Assembly: GCA_965119215.1 (NCBI GenBank)
Contig: CBCPKK010000018.1
Location: 88,292 to 152,291 of the forward strand
Direction: 5' to 3'
DNA length: 64,000 nt
Source: Buttiauxella sp965119215
Lineage (GTDB): Bacteria > Pseudomonadota > Gammaproteobacteria > Enterobacterales > Enterobacteriaceae
Shown: one piece after another, positions 36,559 through 46,247 of the stretch
How positions within the stretch are numbered: the first letter of the stretch is position 1
Layout: each line of letters starts with the position of its first letter
Translations under genes and position numbers: made by a program
Notes under the pieces: model-generated
What the model was told of the DNA's origin: nothing
The model's database searches: none
What the model saw: only the letters and a program-made list of their open reading frames with translations

Positions 36559-37641
36559 TTAGCGCACCTTCAGGGTAGCAAGGCCGATCAGAACCAGCAT
36601 CAGCGAAATAATCCAGAAGCGCACAATCACTCGCGGCTCCGGCCAGCCTTTCAATTCATAATGGTGATGAATTGGGGCCATACGGAAAATGCGCTGTCCG
36701 CGCAATTTGAAGGAGCCAACCTGCAAGATGACAGACAGAGTTTCAACAACGAACACGCCGCCCATAATGACCAGCAGAAACTCCTGACGCAGCAACACAG
36801 CGATAGTACCGAGCGCACCACCCAGAGCCAAAGAGCCAACATCACCCATAAAGACTTGTGCTGGATAAGTGTTGAACCACAAGAAACCAAGCCCTGCGCC
36901 AACAATCGCCGTACAGACGATCACCAGTTCCCCGGCATGTCTCAGATAAGGGATATGCAGGTATTCGGCGAATTTAATGTTACCCGTAGCCCAGGCGACC
37001 AGCGCAAAACCAGATGCCACCAGTACAGTTGGCATAATCGCCAGGCCGTCGAGGCCGTCAGTCAGGTTTACCGCATTACCGGTGCCGACAATCACAAAGT
37101 ACGCCAGCAGAACGTAGAACAGACCAAGCTGAGGCATCACGTCTTTAAAAAACGGCACAACCAGCTCGGTGGCTGGCGTTCCTTTCCCTGCGATGTACAT
37201 TGTGAAGGCAACAGCCAGCGCGATAACGGACATCCAGAAATATTTCCAGCGGGCAATCAACCCCTTAGTGTCTTTGCGCACAACTTTGCGGTAGTCATCA
37301 ACAAAGCCAATCGCCCCATAACCTACCAGCACGAACAATACGCACCAGACATAAGGATTTGACGGATATGCCCACATCAACACGGAAATAACGATAGAAG
37401 TCAGGATCATAATCCCGCCCATCGTTGGTGTTCCACGCTTACTGAAATGCGATTCAGGGCCGTCGTTACGCACAACCTGGCCAAAGGAAAGTTGCTGTAA
37501 ACGAGCAATCATACGCGGCCCCATCCATAACGAGATGAACAGAGCAGTCAGCAGGCTGACAATGGCGCGAAACGTCAGATAGGAAAAGACGTTAAAGCCG
37601 GAATAGTATTTGACCAAGTGTTCGGCCAGCCAAACTAACAT
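36559..37641 (-). CDS. mraY: Phospho-MurNAc-pentapeptide translocase MraY
   Basis: Integral membrane enzyme of 360 residues with about 10 transmembrane segments that makes lipid I on undecaprenyl phosphate. Visible are the Mg-binding FVDDYRK near 115, NLTDGLDGLA near 190 and GDVGSLALGG near 266, and the HHHYELKGW loop near 325. It overlaps the end of murF by 7 bases. Confidence 0.98.
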   Translation of the reverse strand: MLVWLAEHLVKYYSGFNVFSYLTFRAIVSLLTALFISLWMGPRMIARLQQLSFGQVVRNDGPESHFSKRGTPTMGGIMILTSIVISVLMWAYPSNPYVWCVLFVLVGYGAIGFVDDYRKVVRKDTKGLIARWKYFWMSVIALAVAFTMYIAGKGTPATELVVPFFKDVMPQLGLFYVLLAYFVIVGTGNAVNLTDGLDGLAIMPTVLVASGFALVAWATGNIKFAEYLHIPYLRHAGELVIVCTAIVGAGLGFLWFNTYPAQVFMGDVGSLALGGALGTIAVLLRQEFLLVIMGGVFVVETLSVILQVGSFKLRGQRIFRMAPIHHHYELKGWPEPRVIVRFWIISLMLVLIGLATLKVR

Positions 37642-38993
37642 GTTCCATTCTCCTGTAATGCGCGTACTACCTGTTCCATGGCGGCACTACGTGAACCCTT
37701 CACTAAAATGGTAATCATTGAATGCTCTGCAATAAGCGCTTTCAGACGCACGATTAAAGAAGGCTTATCGGTAAAATGTTCGCCCACTTCAGAAGCAAGA
37801 CTGATTGTTTCACTCAGCGTGCCTACGCTCAGTACGCAATCAATCCCTGACGCTTTTGCCGCTTCGCCTACCTGACGATGACATTCAACAGATTCAGCAC
37901 CCAACTCGCCCATATCCCCAACAACCATTACGCGGAAACCAGGCATTTCAGACAGAACCTGCGCTGCGGCAGTCATCGACCCCACATTGGCGTTGTAACT
38001 GTCGTCGAGCAGAAGTTGGTTTTCGGAAAGTTGAATGGGGAACAAGCGACCAGGTACCGCTTCAAGATCGGCAAGACCTGTTTTAACCGCTGTAAGCGGC
38101 GCACCAACCGCCATCGCAAGCGATGTTGCAGCCAGTGCATTGGCAATATTGTGGCGACCCGGTAACGGCAATGTCACGTCGATATCGCCAATTGGCGTTT
38201 TGATGGTGAAATCAGTGCCGTGAGTGGTGATATGCACGTTGGTCGCGGTAAAATCGCTTCCGGTTGCATTCGGCGAGAAACGCCAGGTTTTGCGGCCGCC
38301 AATAATTTCTTGCCAGTTCAGCCAGTCATTATTGTCCGCATTGAGGATCGCGATGCCGTTTGCTGGCAACCCCGCGAAAATCTCACCTTTTGCTTTCGCA
38401 ACACCAGCAAGCGAGCCAAAACCTTCGAGATGTGCAGCCGCCAGGTTGTTCACCAATGCAGCTTCAGGACGAGTCAGACCAACCGTCCAGGCGATTTCGC
38501 CTTGATGGTTTGCACCAAGCTCGATAACCGCATATTCAAATTCTGGCGTCAGACGCAGTAACGTCATTGGCACGCCAATATCGTTATTCAGGTTTCCGGC
38601 TGTATGTAGAGTGTTACCGCACTGGCGCAAAATAGCCGCCGTCATCTCTTTAACAGAGGTTTTGCCAGAAGACCCCGTCAGCGCGACAACTCGCGTTGGC
38701 ACCTGTTGACGAACCCAGGCAGCCAGTTCGCCAAAGGCCTGATGTGTATCTGCAACCACAAGCTGAGGAACGTTCACGTCCAGCTTGCGGCTAACCAGCA
38801 ACGCCCCTGCCCCACCGTTGACCGCATCTTGCGCAAAATCATGCGCGTCGAAACGTTCACCTTTCAGTGCGACAAACAGGCAGCCCGGCGTTAATTTACG
38901 TGTGTCGGTGGTGACATCCATGATATCGGCATCAGCACCGTGCAACTCTCCATTCAGGACAGAGGCAAGTTGGCTCAATGAAACGCGGATCAT
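37635..38993 (-). CDS. murF: UDP-N-acetylmuramoyl-tripeptide--D-alanyl-D-alanine ligase
   Basis: Mur ligase of 452 residues that adds D-Ala-D-Ala to the precursor. Visible are ATP-binding ALTGSSGKTSVKEM near 105, ELGANHQGEI near 155, and DDSYNANVGSMTAA near 325. The ATG overlaps the murE stop by 4 bases. Confidence 0.97.
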   Translation of the reverse strand: MIRVSLSQLASVLNGELHGADADIMDVTTDTRKLTPGCLFVALKGERFDAHDFAQDAVNGGAGALLVSRKLDVNVPQLVVADTHQAFGELAAWVRQQVPTRVVALTGSSGKTSVKEMTAAILRQCGNTLHTAGNLNNDIGVPMTLLRLTPEFEYAVIELGANHQGEIAWTVGLTRPEAALVNNLAAAHLEGFGSLAGVAKAKGEIFAGLPANGIAILNADNNDWLNWQEIIGGRKTWRFSPNATGSDFTATNVHITTHGTDFTIKTPIGDIDVTLPLPGRHNIANALAATSLAMAVGAPLTAVKTGLADLEAVPGRLFPIQLSENQLLLDDSYNANVGSMTAAAQVLSEMPGFRVMVVGDMGELGAESVECHRQVGEAAKASGIDCVLSVGTLSETISLASEVGEHFTDKPSLIVRLKALIAEHSMITILVKGSRSAAMEQVVRALQENGTC

Positions 38994-40477
38994 GCCACAA
39001 CCCCTAACAAGCGGGCGACGGTGACACGGTCTGAATAGTCCAGGCGGCGCGTACCAACAATCTGATAATCCTCGTGCCCTTTGCCCGCGACCAGAACCAC
39101 ATCATTTTCGCTTGCCTGCATAATCGCGTTAGTTACCGCTTCTGCACGGCCTGAAACCACATGTGCGCGACCCGCATCCAGCATACCAACCAGAATATCG
39201 GCAACAATCGCGTTAGGTTCTTCGGTGCGCGGGTTGTCGTCAGTGACTACCACCACATCCGCATACTGTTCAGCGATACCACCCATAATCGGACGTTTGC
39301 CTTTATCACGATCGCCGCCGCAACCGAAGACACACCACAGCTTACCGTTGCAATGTAAACGAGCGGCTTGCAGGGCTTTTTCCAGAGCATCCGGCGTGTG
39401 GGCATAATCCACCACTACCGTCGGTTTACCTGGAGCACTGAAAACTTCCATGCGACCGCAAACAGGTTGCAGGCTCGGCGCGGTTTTCAGCAATTCTTCA
39501 ATTGGATAATCCAGCACTAACAAAGTTGCCAGCGCTAACAACAAGTTGCTGACGTTAAAGGCTCCCATCAGGCGGCTTTCAATTTCACCGTCGCCCCAGG
39601 TAGAGCTGAATCGAACCGTTGCCCCGCCATCGTGATAATGCACGTTGGTTGCTTTCAACCAACGACCACGGCAGCCTGGCTGCAAATTATCTTCCATCGT
39701 AACGGCAATTGCGTCAGGTAAACGCGCTAACCAATTGCGTCCGACTTCATCATCAGCGTTGATGATGGCATGGCCGTAATCATGTTCGGAGAACAGCAGC
39801 CATTTTGCCGCTTCGTAGCCCGCCATATCACCGTGGTAATCGAGATGATCGCGGCTAAGGTTGGTGAACACGCTGGCAGCAAATTTCAGCGCGGAAACAC
39901 GGTTCTGAACCAGTCCATGTGAGGAAACTTCCATTGCGGCAAAGCTCGCACCTTGTTCAGCAAGGTTAGCAAGCACTTGCTGTACATCGACGGCGGAGCC
40001 CGTGGTATTTTCGGTTGGTTTTACATTCCCGAGCAGACCATTGCCCACTGTGCCCATCACAGCACTGGTTTCACCTAATAACTGGCTCCACTGCGCAAGC
40101 AGTTGAGCCGTGGTGGTTTTACCGTTGGTGCCGGTTACGCCAACCAGGCGCAATGCACTTGAAGGCTCGCGGTAAAAACGCCCTGCCAATGCAGATAAGC
40201 GTTGATGCAGTTGGCTCAGGTAAATAACTGGCACGCCGTGCATCTCACGGATTTCGCCATAATTTGCTTCGCCTTCGGCTTCAGCTATGACCGCAGCTAC
40301 GCCTTGCGCAATTGCCTGCGGGATATATCGACGCCCGTCCGCCTGATGACCGACTAAAGCCACAAAAAGGTCGCCCGATGCCGCCACGCGACTATCGAGT
40401 GTCATTTCTCGCAGAGCTCTCGCGGGTAGCGCTGGCACCCACGGAGCGAGAAGGTCGCGCAAATTACGATCTGCCAC
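38990..40477 (-). CDS. murE: UDP-MurNAc-L-Ala-D-Glu:meso-diaminopimelate ligase
   Basis: Mur ligase of 495 residues. ATP-binding GVTGTNGKTTTAQL lies near 112-125. The DNPRTEEP motif near 414 marks specificity for meso-diaminopimelate rather than lysine. The start is assigned to GTG at 40475-40477: AGGGATCA precedes it and it gives the E. coli length. The in-frame ATG 12 bases upstream has no ribosome site. The GTG start lies within the last codons of ftsI (14-base overlap). Confidence 0.95.
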   Translation of the reverse strand: MADRNLRDLLAPWVPALPARALREMTLDSRVAASGDLFVALVGHQADGRRYIPQAIAQGVAAVIAEAEGEANYGEIREMHGVPVIYLSQLHQRLSALAGRFYREPSSALRLVGVTGTNGKTTTAQLLAQWSQLLGETSAVMGTVGNGLLGNVKPTENTTGSAVDVQQVLANLAEQGASFAAMEVSSHGLVQNRVSALKFAASVFTNLSRDHLDYHGDMAGYEAAKWLLFSEHDYGHAIINADDEVGRNWLARLPDAIAVTMEDNLQPGCRGRWLKATNVHYHDGGATVRFSSTWGDGEIESRLMGAFNVSNLLLALATLLVLDYPIEELLKTAPSLQPVCGRMEVFSAPGKPTVVVDYAHTPDALEKALQAARLHCNGKLWCVFGCGGDRDKGKRPIMGGIAEQYADVVVVTDDNPRTEEPNAIVADILVGMLDAGRAHVVSGRAEAVTNAIMQASENDVVLVAGKGHEDYQIVGTRRLDYSDRVTVARLLGVVA

Positions 40478-42230
40478 CTGATCCCTCATTTTGATTAATT
40501 ACAAACTCACTTTTTTCACCTGTCGCCAGAGCATCCGGTTCAATGTTCATGGTGCGTAGAACGCCGCCCATGATGGCACCGAACACAGGTGCAGAGACGG
40601 CACCACCGTAATATTTGCCTGCTTGCGGATCGTTTATGACCACAACCAACGCGAATCGAGGATTACTGGCTGGCGCAACGCCTGCTGTGTAAGCAATGTA
40701 TTTGTTGATGTACTTTCCATCCGGCCCGACTTTTTTCGCAGTACCGGTCTTAATTGCAATGCGGTAGCCCTTGATGGCCGCTTTCACGCCACCACCACCA
40801 GGCAATGCCACACTTTCCATCATATGTACGACAGTACGAACCAGCGGTTCAGGGAAAATACGCTCACCTGGAACCGGCGGATCAACCTTGGTAATCGACA
40901 GCGGGCGATATATGCCGTAGCTGCCAATCGTTGCGTAGACTCGCGCTAACTGTAACGGGGTTACCATTAGCCCGTAGCCGAAAGAGAAGGTGGCCCTCTC
41001 TATGTCAGACCACCGTTGTTTTTGCGGATATAAGCCACTGCGTTCTCCGACCAACCCCAAATTGGTCGCTTTTCCCAGTCCAAAACGTGAGTAAGTATCT
41101 ACCAACGCTGAGGAGGGCATCGCTAACGCCAGTTTGGAAACCCCGACGTTACTCGACTTCTGTAGCACCCCGGTAAGGGTCAATTCGCTGTAGCGCGCCA
41201 CATCTTTGATCTCATGACCATTAATGCGGTACGGCACGGTATTCAGAACGGTATTTTCACGCACCACGCCACGTTGCAGCGCGGTCATGACGACCATGGG
41301 TTTGACTGTTGAACCCGGCTCGAAAACGTCCGTAATGGTACGGTTACGCATCACGTCTTTCGGGGTTCCGCTTAAATTATTCGGGTTATAGGATGGGCTG
41401 TTTGCCATCGCTAACACTTCACCCGTGCTGACATCCACCAGCACCGCACTGCCTGATTCTGCTTTGTTGAAAGCAACCGCATTGTTGAGTTCGCGGTAAA
41501 CCAGAGCCTGCAAGCGTTCATCAATGCTCAAAGCCAGGTTGTGAGCAGCCTGGCTATCGGTTGATGAAATGTCTTCAATGACGCGACCGAAACGGTCTTT
41601 ACGCACAATGCGCTCGCCGGATTGGCCGGTTAGCCATTTGTCGAAGCTTTTTTCCACGCCCTCGATGCCCTGGCTATCCACGTTTGTGAAGCCAATCAAG
41701 TGAGCGGTTACTTCGCCAGAAGGGTAATAACGGCGAGATTCCTGGCGTAAGTGAATCCCAGGAAGCTTCAGTTTTTTGATGTAGTCGCCAATATCGGGGT
41801 TCACCTGGCGAGCCAGGTAGATAAAGCGGCCTTTCGGATTGCTGTTTACGCGGGAAGCAAGTTGATCGAGAGGAATTTTCAGGGCATCCGCTAATGCTTT
41901 CCAGCGGTTATCCAGCGTAATACCACCCGCTTCATGTAGCTCTTTCGGGTCTGCCCAAATCGCATTGACCGGCACGCTGACTGCCAGTGGGCGGCCTGCA
42001 CGGTCGCTAATCATGCCACGGGAAGTTGTCACTTCTTGCACACGTAACGAGCGCATATCACCCTGGCGAACTAGCATGTCCGGCGCGATGATTTGCAGCC
42101 AGGCAACGCGCCCCAACAGGAAAACCAGCGCCAGCAAAATGCAACCGCAAAGCAACGCAAAACGCCAACTTACAAAGTTGGCCTGTTCTTCCTGGCGTTT
42201 CGGTTTAAGCGTTTTTGCCGCTGCCTTCAT
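40464..42230 (-). CDS. ftsI: Septal penicillin-binding protein 3 (FtsI)
   Basis: Divisome transpeptidase of 588 residues. A membrane anchor lies near 25-45 (FALLCGCILLALVFLLG), then the pedestal domain with GRPLAVSVPVNAIW near 60, then the transpeptidase domain with the active-site Ser in GSTVKP near 306, SSNVG near 359, and KTGTAKK near 494. The length equals E. coli FtsI. It begins 15 bases behind ftsL. Confidence 0.98.
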   Translation of the reverse strand: MKAAAKTLKPKRQEEQANFVSWRFALLCGCILLALVFLLGRVAWLQIIAPDMLVRQGDMRSLRVQEVTTSRGMISDRAGRPLAVSVPVNAIWADPKELHEAGGITLDNRWKALADALKIPLDQLASRVNSNPKGRFIYLARQVNPDIGDYIKKLKLPGIHLRQESRRYYPSGEVTAHLIGFTNVDSQGIEGVEKSFDKWLTGQSGERIVRKDRFGRVIEDISSTDSQAAHNLALSIDERLQALVYRELNNAVAFNKAESGSAVLVDVSTGEVLAMANSPSYNPNNLSGTPKDVMRNRTITDVFEPGSTVKPMVVMTALQRGVVRENTVLNTVPYRINGHEIKDVARYSELTLTGVLQKSSNVGVSKLALAMPSSALVDTYSRFGLGKATNLGLVGERSGLYPQKQRWSDIERATFSFGYGLMVTPLQLARVYATIGSYGIYRPLSITKVDPPVPGERIFPEPLVRTVVHMMESVALPGGGGVKAAIKGYRIAIKTGTAKKVGPDGKYINKYIAYTAGVAPASNPRFALVVVINDPQAGKYYGGAVSAPVFGAIMGGVLRTMNIEPDALATGEKSEFVINQNEGSGGRS

Positions 42231-42245
42231 CTGTCACGCGATTCC

Positions 42246-42611
42246 TTATTGCTGAACTACGATGTTTTCCTGCGATGGATCAACATGCTGCAGTTGCAGC
42301 TTTTCCGTCGCGACCCGCTCCACTCGGCTATGATCGCCCAGTGCGTTTTCTTCCAAAATCAGGTTACGCCATTCGATGTCTAACGCATCACGCTCCACCA
42401 CCATTTGCTCGCGCTGTGCGGTAAGCAGACGGGTGTGGTGCGCGGTGGTCACAACAAAAATGGCGGTAACGATAATGGCGGTGAACAAGATCAGTGGCAT
42501 TTTCCCATGACGCAATAAATCACCACCAATCACTGTTGGTAGTGCATGACGTTCGCCACTGCTTAGCTGGCCAGTCACTTTACTGAGGGTTTCTGCCACT
42601 CTGTTGATCAT
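42246..42611 (-). CDS. ftsL: Cell division protein FtsL
   Basis: Bitopic membrane protein of 121 residues. The membrane segment is near 37-57 (LILFTAIIVTAIFVVTTAHHT), followed by a periplasmic leucine-zipper-like coiled coil (LLTAQREQMVVERDALDIEW). It forms a complex with FtsB and FtsQ. Start overlaps the rsmH stop (ATGA, 42608-42611). Confidence 0.97.
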   Translation of the reverse strand: MINRVAETLSKVTGQLSSGERHALPTVIGGDLLRHGKMPLILFTAIIVTAIFVVTTAHHTRLLTAQREQMVVERDALDIEWRNLILEENALGDHSRVERVATEKLQLQHVDPSQENIVVQQ

Positions 42612-43549
42612 GCGTTCGTCCTTTCAGCGATGCGCAATACCGAACTGCGCGCGCGCGGGTTTTCCGCCACTTCTTCATCACCTGGCATCATTTTGCCAAT
42701 TGATTTTAAATACCTGCCGCCGAGTTTATTCAACTGGGCTTCAGTCATTGGAATGCCCGCCGGAACCTGTGGTCCACGGGTGTTTTCACGCATAAAGCGC
42801 TTAACAATGCGGTCTTCCAAAGAATGGAAACTGATAATCGACAAACGCCCACCCGGTGACAGTGTTTCAATCGAACCTTTAAGAGCCTGTTCAATCTCTT
42901 CAAGTTCACTGTTGATCCAGATACGAATAGCCTGGAAGGTACGCGTAGCAGGATGTTTGAATTTGTCTTTTACCGGCATTGCCGCAGCCACAACTGTTGC
43001 CAGTTCTTTGGTGCGGGTCATCGGTTGCTCGCGGTTACGCTCAATAATGGCGCGCGCGATACGTTTACCGAACTTCTCTTCACCGAAGGTTTTAATCACC
43101 CAGGCAATGTCAGCTTCTTCGGCATTGAGTAACCACTCAGCGGCAGATTGCCCGCGAGTTGGGTCCATACGCATATCCAACGGGCCGTCACGCATAAACG
43201 AGAAACCGCGTTCAGCGTCGTCGAGTTGCGGGGAAGAAACGCCAAGATCCAACAGGATGCCGTCAATTTTGCCCAGCAAGTCGCGTTCACGAGCGTATTC
43301 AGCTAATTCAGAGAAAGGCCCATGGATAATGGAGAAGCGCGGATCGTCGATGGCCTGCGCCGCCGTAATCGCTTGTGGATCACGGTCAATAGCCAGCAGT
43401 CGTCCTTCTGGTCCCAGTTGGGAAAGAATCAAACGAGAATGGCCACCGCGACCAAATGTGCCATCAATGTAGATGCCGTCCGGACGAATGTTCAGACCGT
43501 TCACGGCTTCATCAAGCAGCACCGAAGTATGTTTAAAATTTTCCATCAT
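42608..43549 (-). CDS. rsmH: 16S rRNA (cytosine1402-N4)-methyltransferase RsmH (MraW)
   Basis: SAM-dependent methyltransferase of 313 residues modifying C1402 in the ribosomal P site. Visible are the SAM motif YIDGTFGRGGHSRLIL near 27-42, GILLDLGVSSPQLDD near 105, and LSIISFHSLEDRIVK near 255. It begins 3 bases behind mraZ. Two tandem ATGs exist; the first (43547-43549) matches the known enterobacterial N terminus. Confidence 0.97.
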   Translation of the reverse strand: MMENFKHTSVLLDEAVNGLNIRPDGIYIDGTFGRGGHSRLILSQLGPEGRLLAIDRDPQAITAAQAIDDPRFSIIHGPFSELAEYARERDLLGKIDGILLDLGVSSPQLDDAERGFSFMRDGPLDMRMDPTRGQSAAEWLLNAEEADIAWVIKTFGEEKFGKRIARAIIERNREQPMTRTKELATVVAAAMPVKDKFKHPATRTFQAIRIWINSELEEIEQALKGSIETLSPGGRLSIISFHSLEDRIVKRFMRENTRGPQVPAGIPMTEAQLNKLGGRYLKSIGKMMPGDEEVAENPRARSSVLRIAERTNA

Positions 43550-43552
43550 TAT

Positions 43553-44011
43553 TTATAGTGACAAGTCCTGCAGACGGTCCGACAACGTAGTCGTCGTAGC
43601 CTGCTCAGCGTCGATGTCTTCCTTGACCTGTTGATGCCAGGTCGTTTCATCCCACAGTTCAAACTTATTGAACTGCCCAACCAGCATCACTTCTTTGGTT
43701 AGCCCGGCGTGTTGGCGCAAAACTGGTGCAAGCAACAATCGCCCGGCGCTATCCATCTGACATTCACTGGCATGCCCCAGTAACAATCGCTGCACGCGAC
43801 GCTCAACAGGGTTCATGCTCGACAGACGAGCTAGCTTTTGTTCAATAATTTCCCACTCGGGAAGGGTATAAAGCAGCAGGCACGGGTGATGAATGTCGAT
43901 GGTACAGACCATCTGACCTTCAGAGGTTTCGACAAGCGCATCCCGGTAACGGGTAGGTACGGCAAGCCGCCCTTTGCTGTCGAGATTGACTAATGTTGCC
44001 CCACGGAACAT
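43553..44011 (-). CDS. mraZ: Transcriptional regulator MraZ
   Basis: Ring-forming DNA-binding protein of 152 residues with two SpoVT/AbrB-like MraZ domains (DSKGRLAVPTRYRD near 11-24; DSAGRLLLAPVLR near 87-99). It represses its own dcw promoter by binding TGGGN repeats, which are visible upstream. The ATG at 44009-44011 gives the usual N terminus MFRGATLVNLD and has GAGG 6 bases upstream; the frame extends 18 codons further back through the operator, which is not coding. Confidence 0.97.
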   Translation of the reverse strand: MFRGATLVNLDSKGRLAVPTRYRDALVETSEGQMVCTIDIHHPCLLLYTLPEWEIIEQKLARLSSMNPVERRVQRLLLGHASECQMDSAGRLLLAPVLRQHAGLTKEVMLVGQFNKFELWDETTWHQQVKEDIDAEQATTTTLSDRLQDLSL

Positions 44012-44039
44012 GCCAGCCTCACCCTTAAATTCCCCTTTC

Positions 44040-44064
44040 CACCACTTTGACCCACAAAACCCCA
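44040..44064 (-). promoter_or_regulatory. MraZ operator: three TGGKN repeats
   Basis: On the minus strand TGGGG, TGGGT and TGGTG are separated by exactly 5 bases each. This matches the TGGGN direct repeats bound by MraZ, between the promoter and mraZ. Confidence 0.85.
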
Positions 44065-44072
44065 CCTAAAGG

Positions 44073-44102
44073 AGTTTACGGAGCGGAGGAAAACCTTGTC
44101 AA
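44073..44102 (-). promoter_or_regulatory. Main dcw promoter (Pmra)
   Basis: TTGACA (44097-44102) and TAAACT (44073-44078) with an 18-base spacer on the minus strand, immediately upstream of the MraZ boxes. The arrangement is the same as the E. coli mra promoter. Confidence 0.88.
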
Positions 44103-44576
44103 GCAAGCTACAACGCTGATGGAAATAATTTTCATCTCATAAGCGATTGATAAATGACTGGCGTGAAAAGGCGCTACATCTACGATGCAAAATTAACGTT
44201 ATGAATATTTGAAAGAAAAAAGACCAATAAGCATAAATATCGTTAAATCGACTGAAAACCTGACAGGTTAAATATGAAGTGTTCAGTTTGCGACGCGGTC
44301 GGCATTTTAAGGTATTTCTCGACAGGTTAACAGTGCCAGATGCAGGCGAAACGCGGGCTGGCGGGTAAGTTTGATTTACATCAGGTTGCTATTGTTTAAT
44401 TATCCGGCATTTTTACATATTGCTGTGTAACAAAATAATTCAGAGGTGGATAATTATATAGATTCAGAAATTAAAAGATTATCCATTACTGATGAAAAGT
44501 AATTACCTGGATAAACAAGGGAATTAAAACGGGAATATTCTTAATTAAGAATGGCAGCCGTAACTGCCATGTCTTG
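44103..44576. other. Intergenic region between mraZ promoter and cra, no gene seen
   Basis: About 470 AT-rich bases upstream of Pmra and behind cra. Two copies of GACAGGTTAA occur (44260-44270 region and 44320-44330 region), of unknown meaning. No open frame with a ribosome site and no clear cra terminator was found. Confidence 0.45.
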
Positions 44577-45581
44577 TTAGTTACGGCTTAAACTACCACG
44601 ACGGTATAGATTACGGCGAATACGGGTTAATCCAGCCTTCGGTTTACGTGGCTCATCAAGGCTGGCAAGCACCAGTTCCAGCACACGTTCTGCGACATCG
44701 CGATGGCGCTGGGCAACAGCCAATACTGGACATTGCAGGAAATCGAGCAGCTCATTGTCCCCAAACGTGGCAATCGCCAGCTCAGACGGCAGATGACCTT
44801 CGCGGCGCAAGGTTACATCCATAACACCTTGTAGCAATGCAAATGAAGTGGTGTAAAGAGCCTGCGGCATCGGATGCGTTTCAAGCCACTTCTCAAATAA
44901 CTGTGCTGCGGCTTCGCGTTCGTAACTGTTCGCATATAAGAAATTCACTTCACGCGGATCATCTTTCCAGGCCGTGCGGAAACCTTGTTCACGCAGATAG
45001 CTGACGGAAAGCTCAGGCAACGCCCCCAGATAAAGAACAGTTTCGGCAGGGAAAGTACGTAGTTCGCTAGCCAGCATTTCTGCATCTTCTTGATCAGCAC
45101 CCACTACGCTGATGAAGTTTTCACGATCTAACGCTCTATCAAGCGCGATGATTGGGAAAGGATCATGCGCCCAACGCTGATAGAAAGGGTGTTCAGGTGG
45201 CAGTGAAGTTGAAACGATGATCGCATCTACCTGCCGCTGTAGCAGATGTTCAACGCAGCGCATTTCGTTATCGGGCTGATCTTCAGAGCAAGCAATCAGC
45301 AGTTGATATCCGCGCTGACGAGCCTGACGCTCCAGATAGTTAGCGATACGGGTATAGCTGGTGTTTTCAAGGTCTGGAATAACTAATCCGATAGAACGCG
45401 TACGACCGGCACGTAATCCTGCGGCCACCGCGTTCGGGTGGTAGTTATGTTCGCGTACAACCGCCATGACTTTCTCAACGGTCTTATCGCTGACGCGATA
45501 CTGCTTTGCCTTCCCGTTGATGACGTAGCTCGCCGTGGTGCGCGAAACTCCAGCCAGGCGCGCGATTTCATCCAATTTCAC
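44577..45581 (-). CDS. cra: Catabolite repressor/activator Cra (FruR)
   Basis: LacI-family regulator of 334 residues controlling glycolysis and gluconeogenesis in response to fructose phosphates. The N-terminal helix-turn-helix MKLDEIARLAGVSRTTASYV is followed by the hinge and a periplasmic-binding-like effector domain. Near-identical to E. coli, same length. It lies between ilvH and mraZ on the same strand, as in E. coli. Confidence 0.98.
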   Translation of the reverse strand: MKLDEIARLAGVSRTTASYVINGKAKQYRVSDKTVEKVMAVVREHNYHPNAVAAGLRAGRTRSIGLVIPDLENTSYTRIANYLERQARQRGYQLLIACSEDQPDNEMRCVEHLLQRQVDAIIVSTSLPPEHPFYQRWAHDPFPIIALDRALDRENFISVVGADQEDAEMLASELRTFPAETVLYLGALPELSVSYLREQGFRTAWKDDPREVNFLYANSYEREAAAQLFEKWLETHPMPQALYTTSFALLQGVMDVTLRREGHLPSELAIATFGDNELLDFLQCPVLAVAQRHRDVAERVLELVLASLDEPRKPKAGLTRIRRNLYRRGSLSRN

Positions 45582-45700
45582 AGTAGCCCCTTATTTAGGA
45601 TTTCCATAACCATACCCTGGTCATGGTTTCATTTTTATCATCTAAGCGCAGAATAATAACTCGGGCAACCGCTTTTGCTGGCAGTTGTTGCGTAATTTGC

Positions 45701-45730
45701 AAAAAAAAACCCGGCATGGGTTACCGGGTT
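45701..45730 (-). terminator. Terminator of ilvIH
   Basis: On the minus strand AACCCGG, a 9-base loop, CCGGGTT and a run of Ts (45701-45709), 24 bases past the ilvH stop. Confidence 0.9.
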
Positions 45731-45753
45731 GCTTTTCAGATGCCTTTCACAGG

Positions 45754-46245
45754 CTAGCGCATGATCTTATCGCCGCGGGAAACGCCAACAATACCTGAGC
45801 GCGCCACTTCAACAATTTTTGCCACTTCACGGATGGTATTCAGGAATGCGTCCAGTTTATCGCTGGTTCCTGCCAACTGAACCGTGTAGAGCGTTGGAGT
45901 GACATCAATGATTTGCCCACGGAAGATTTCTGCATTGCGCTTCACTTCTTCACGCCCATAACCACTCGCCTGCACTTTCACCAACATGATTTCACGTTCA
46001 ACATGCGCCCCCTGCCCTAGCTCACTGACACGCAAAACATCCACCAGTTTGTGGAGTTGCTTTTCAATTTGCTCAAGCACTTTCTCGTCGCCTACCGTCT
46101 GGATAGTCATACGAGACAGCGTGGGATCGTCAGTGGGTGCAACCGTCAGGCTTTCAATGTTGTAGCCGCGCTGAGCGAACAAGCCAATAACGCGGGACAG
46201 CGCCCCGGACTCATTTTCGAGTAATACAGATAATATCCGGCGCAT
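45754..46245 (-). CDS. ilvH: Acetolactate synthase III, regulatory subunit
   Basis: ACT-domain protein of 163 residues that confers valine sensitivity on IlvI. The ACT domain covers about 1-75 (ILSVLLENESGALSRVIGLF at the start), with a C-terminal ALS regulatory domain ending GVSRGDKIMR. It begins 2 bases behind ilvI. Confidence 0.97.
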   Translation of the reverse strand: MRRILSVLLENESGALSRVIGLFAQRGYNIESLTVAPTDDPTLSRMTIQTVGDEKVLEQIEKQLHKLVDVLRVSELGQGAHVEREIMLVKVQASGYGREEVKRNAEIFRGQIIDVTPTLYTVQLAGTSDKLDAFLNTIREVAKIVEVARSGIVGVSRGDKIMR

Positions 46246-46247
46246 GA

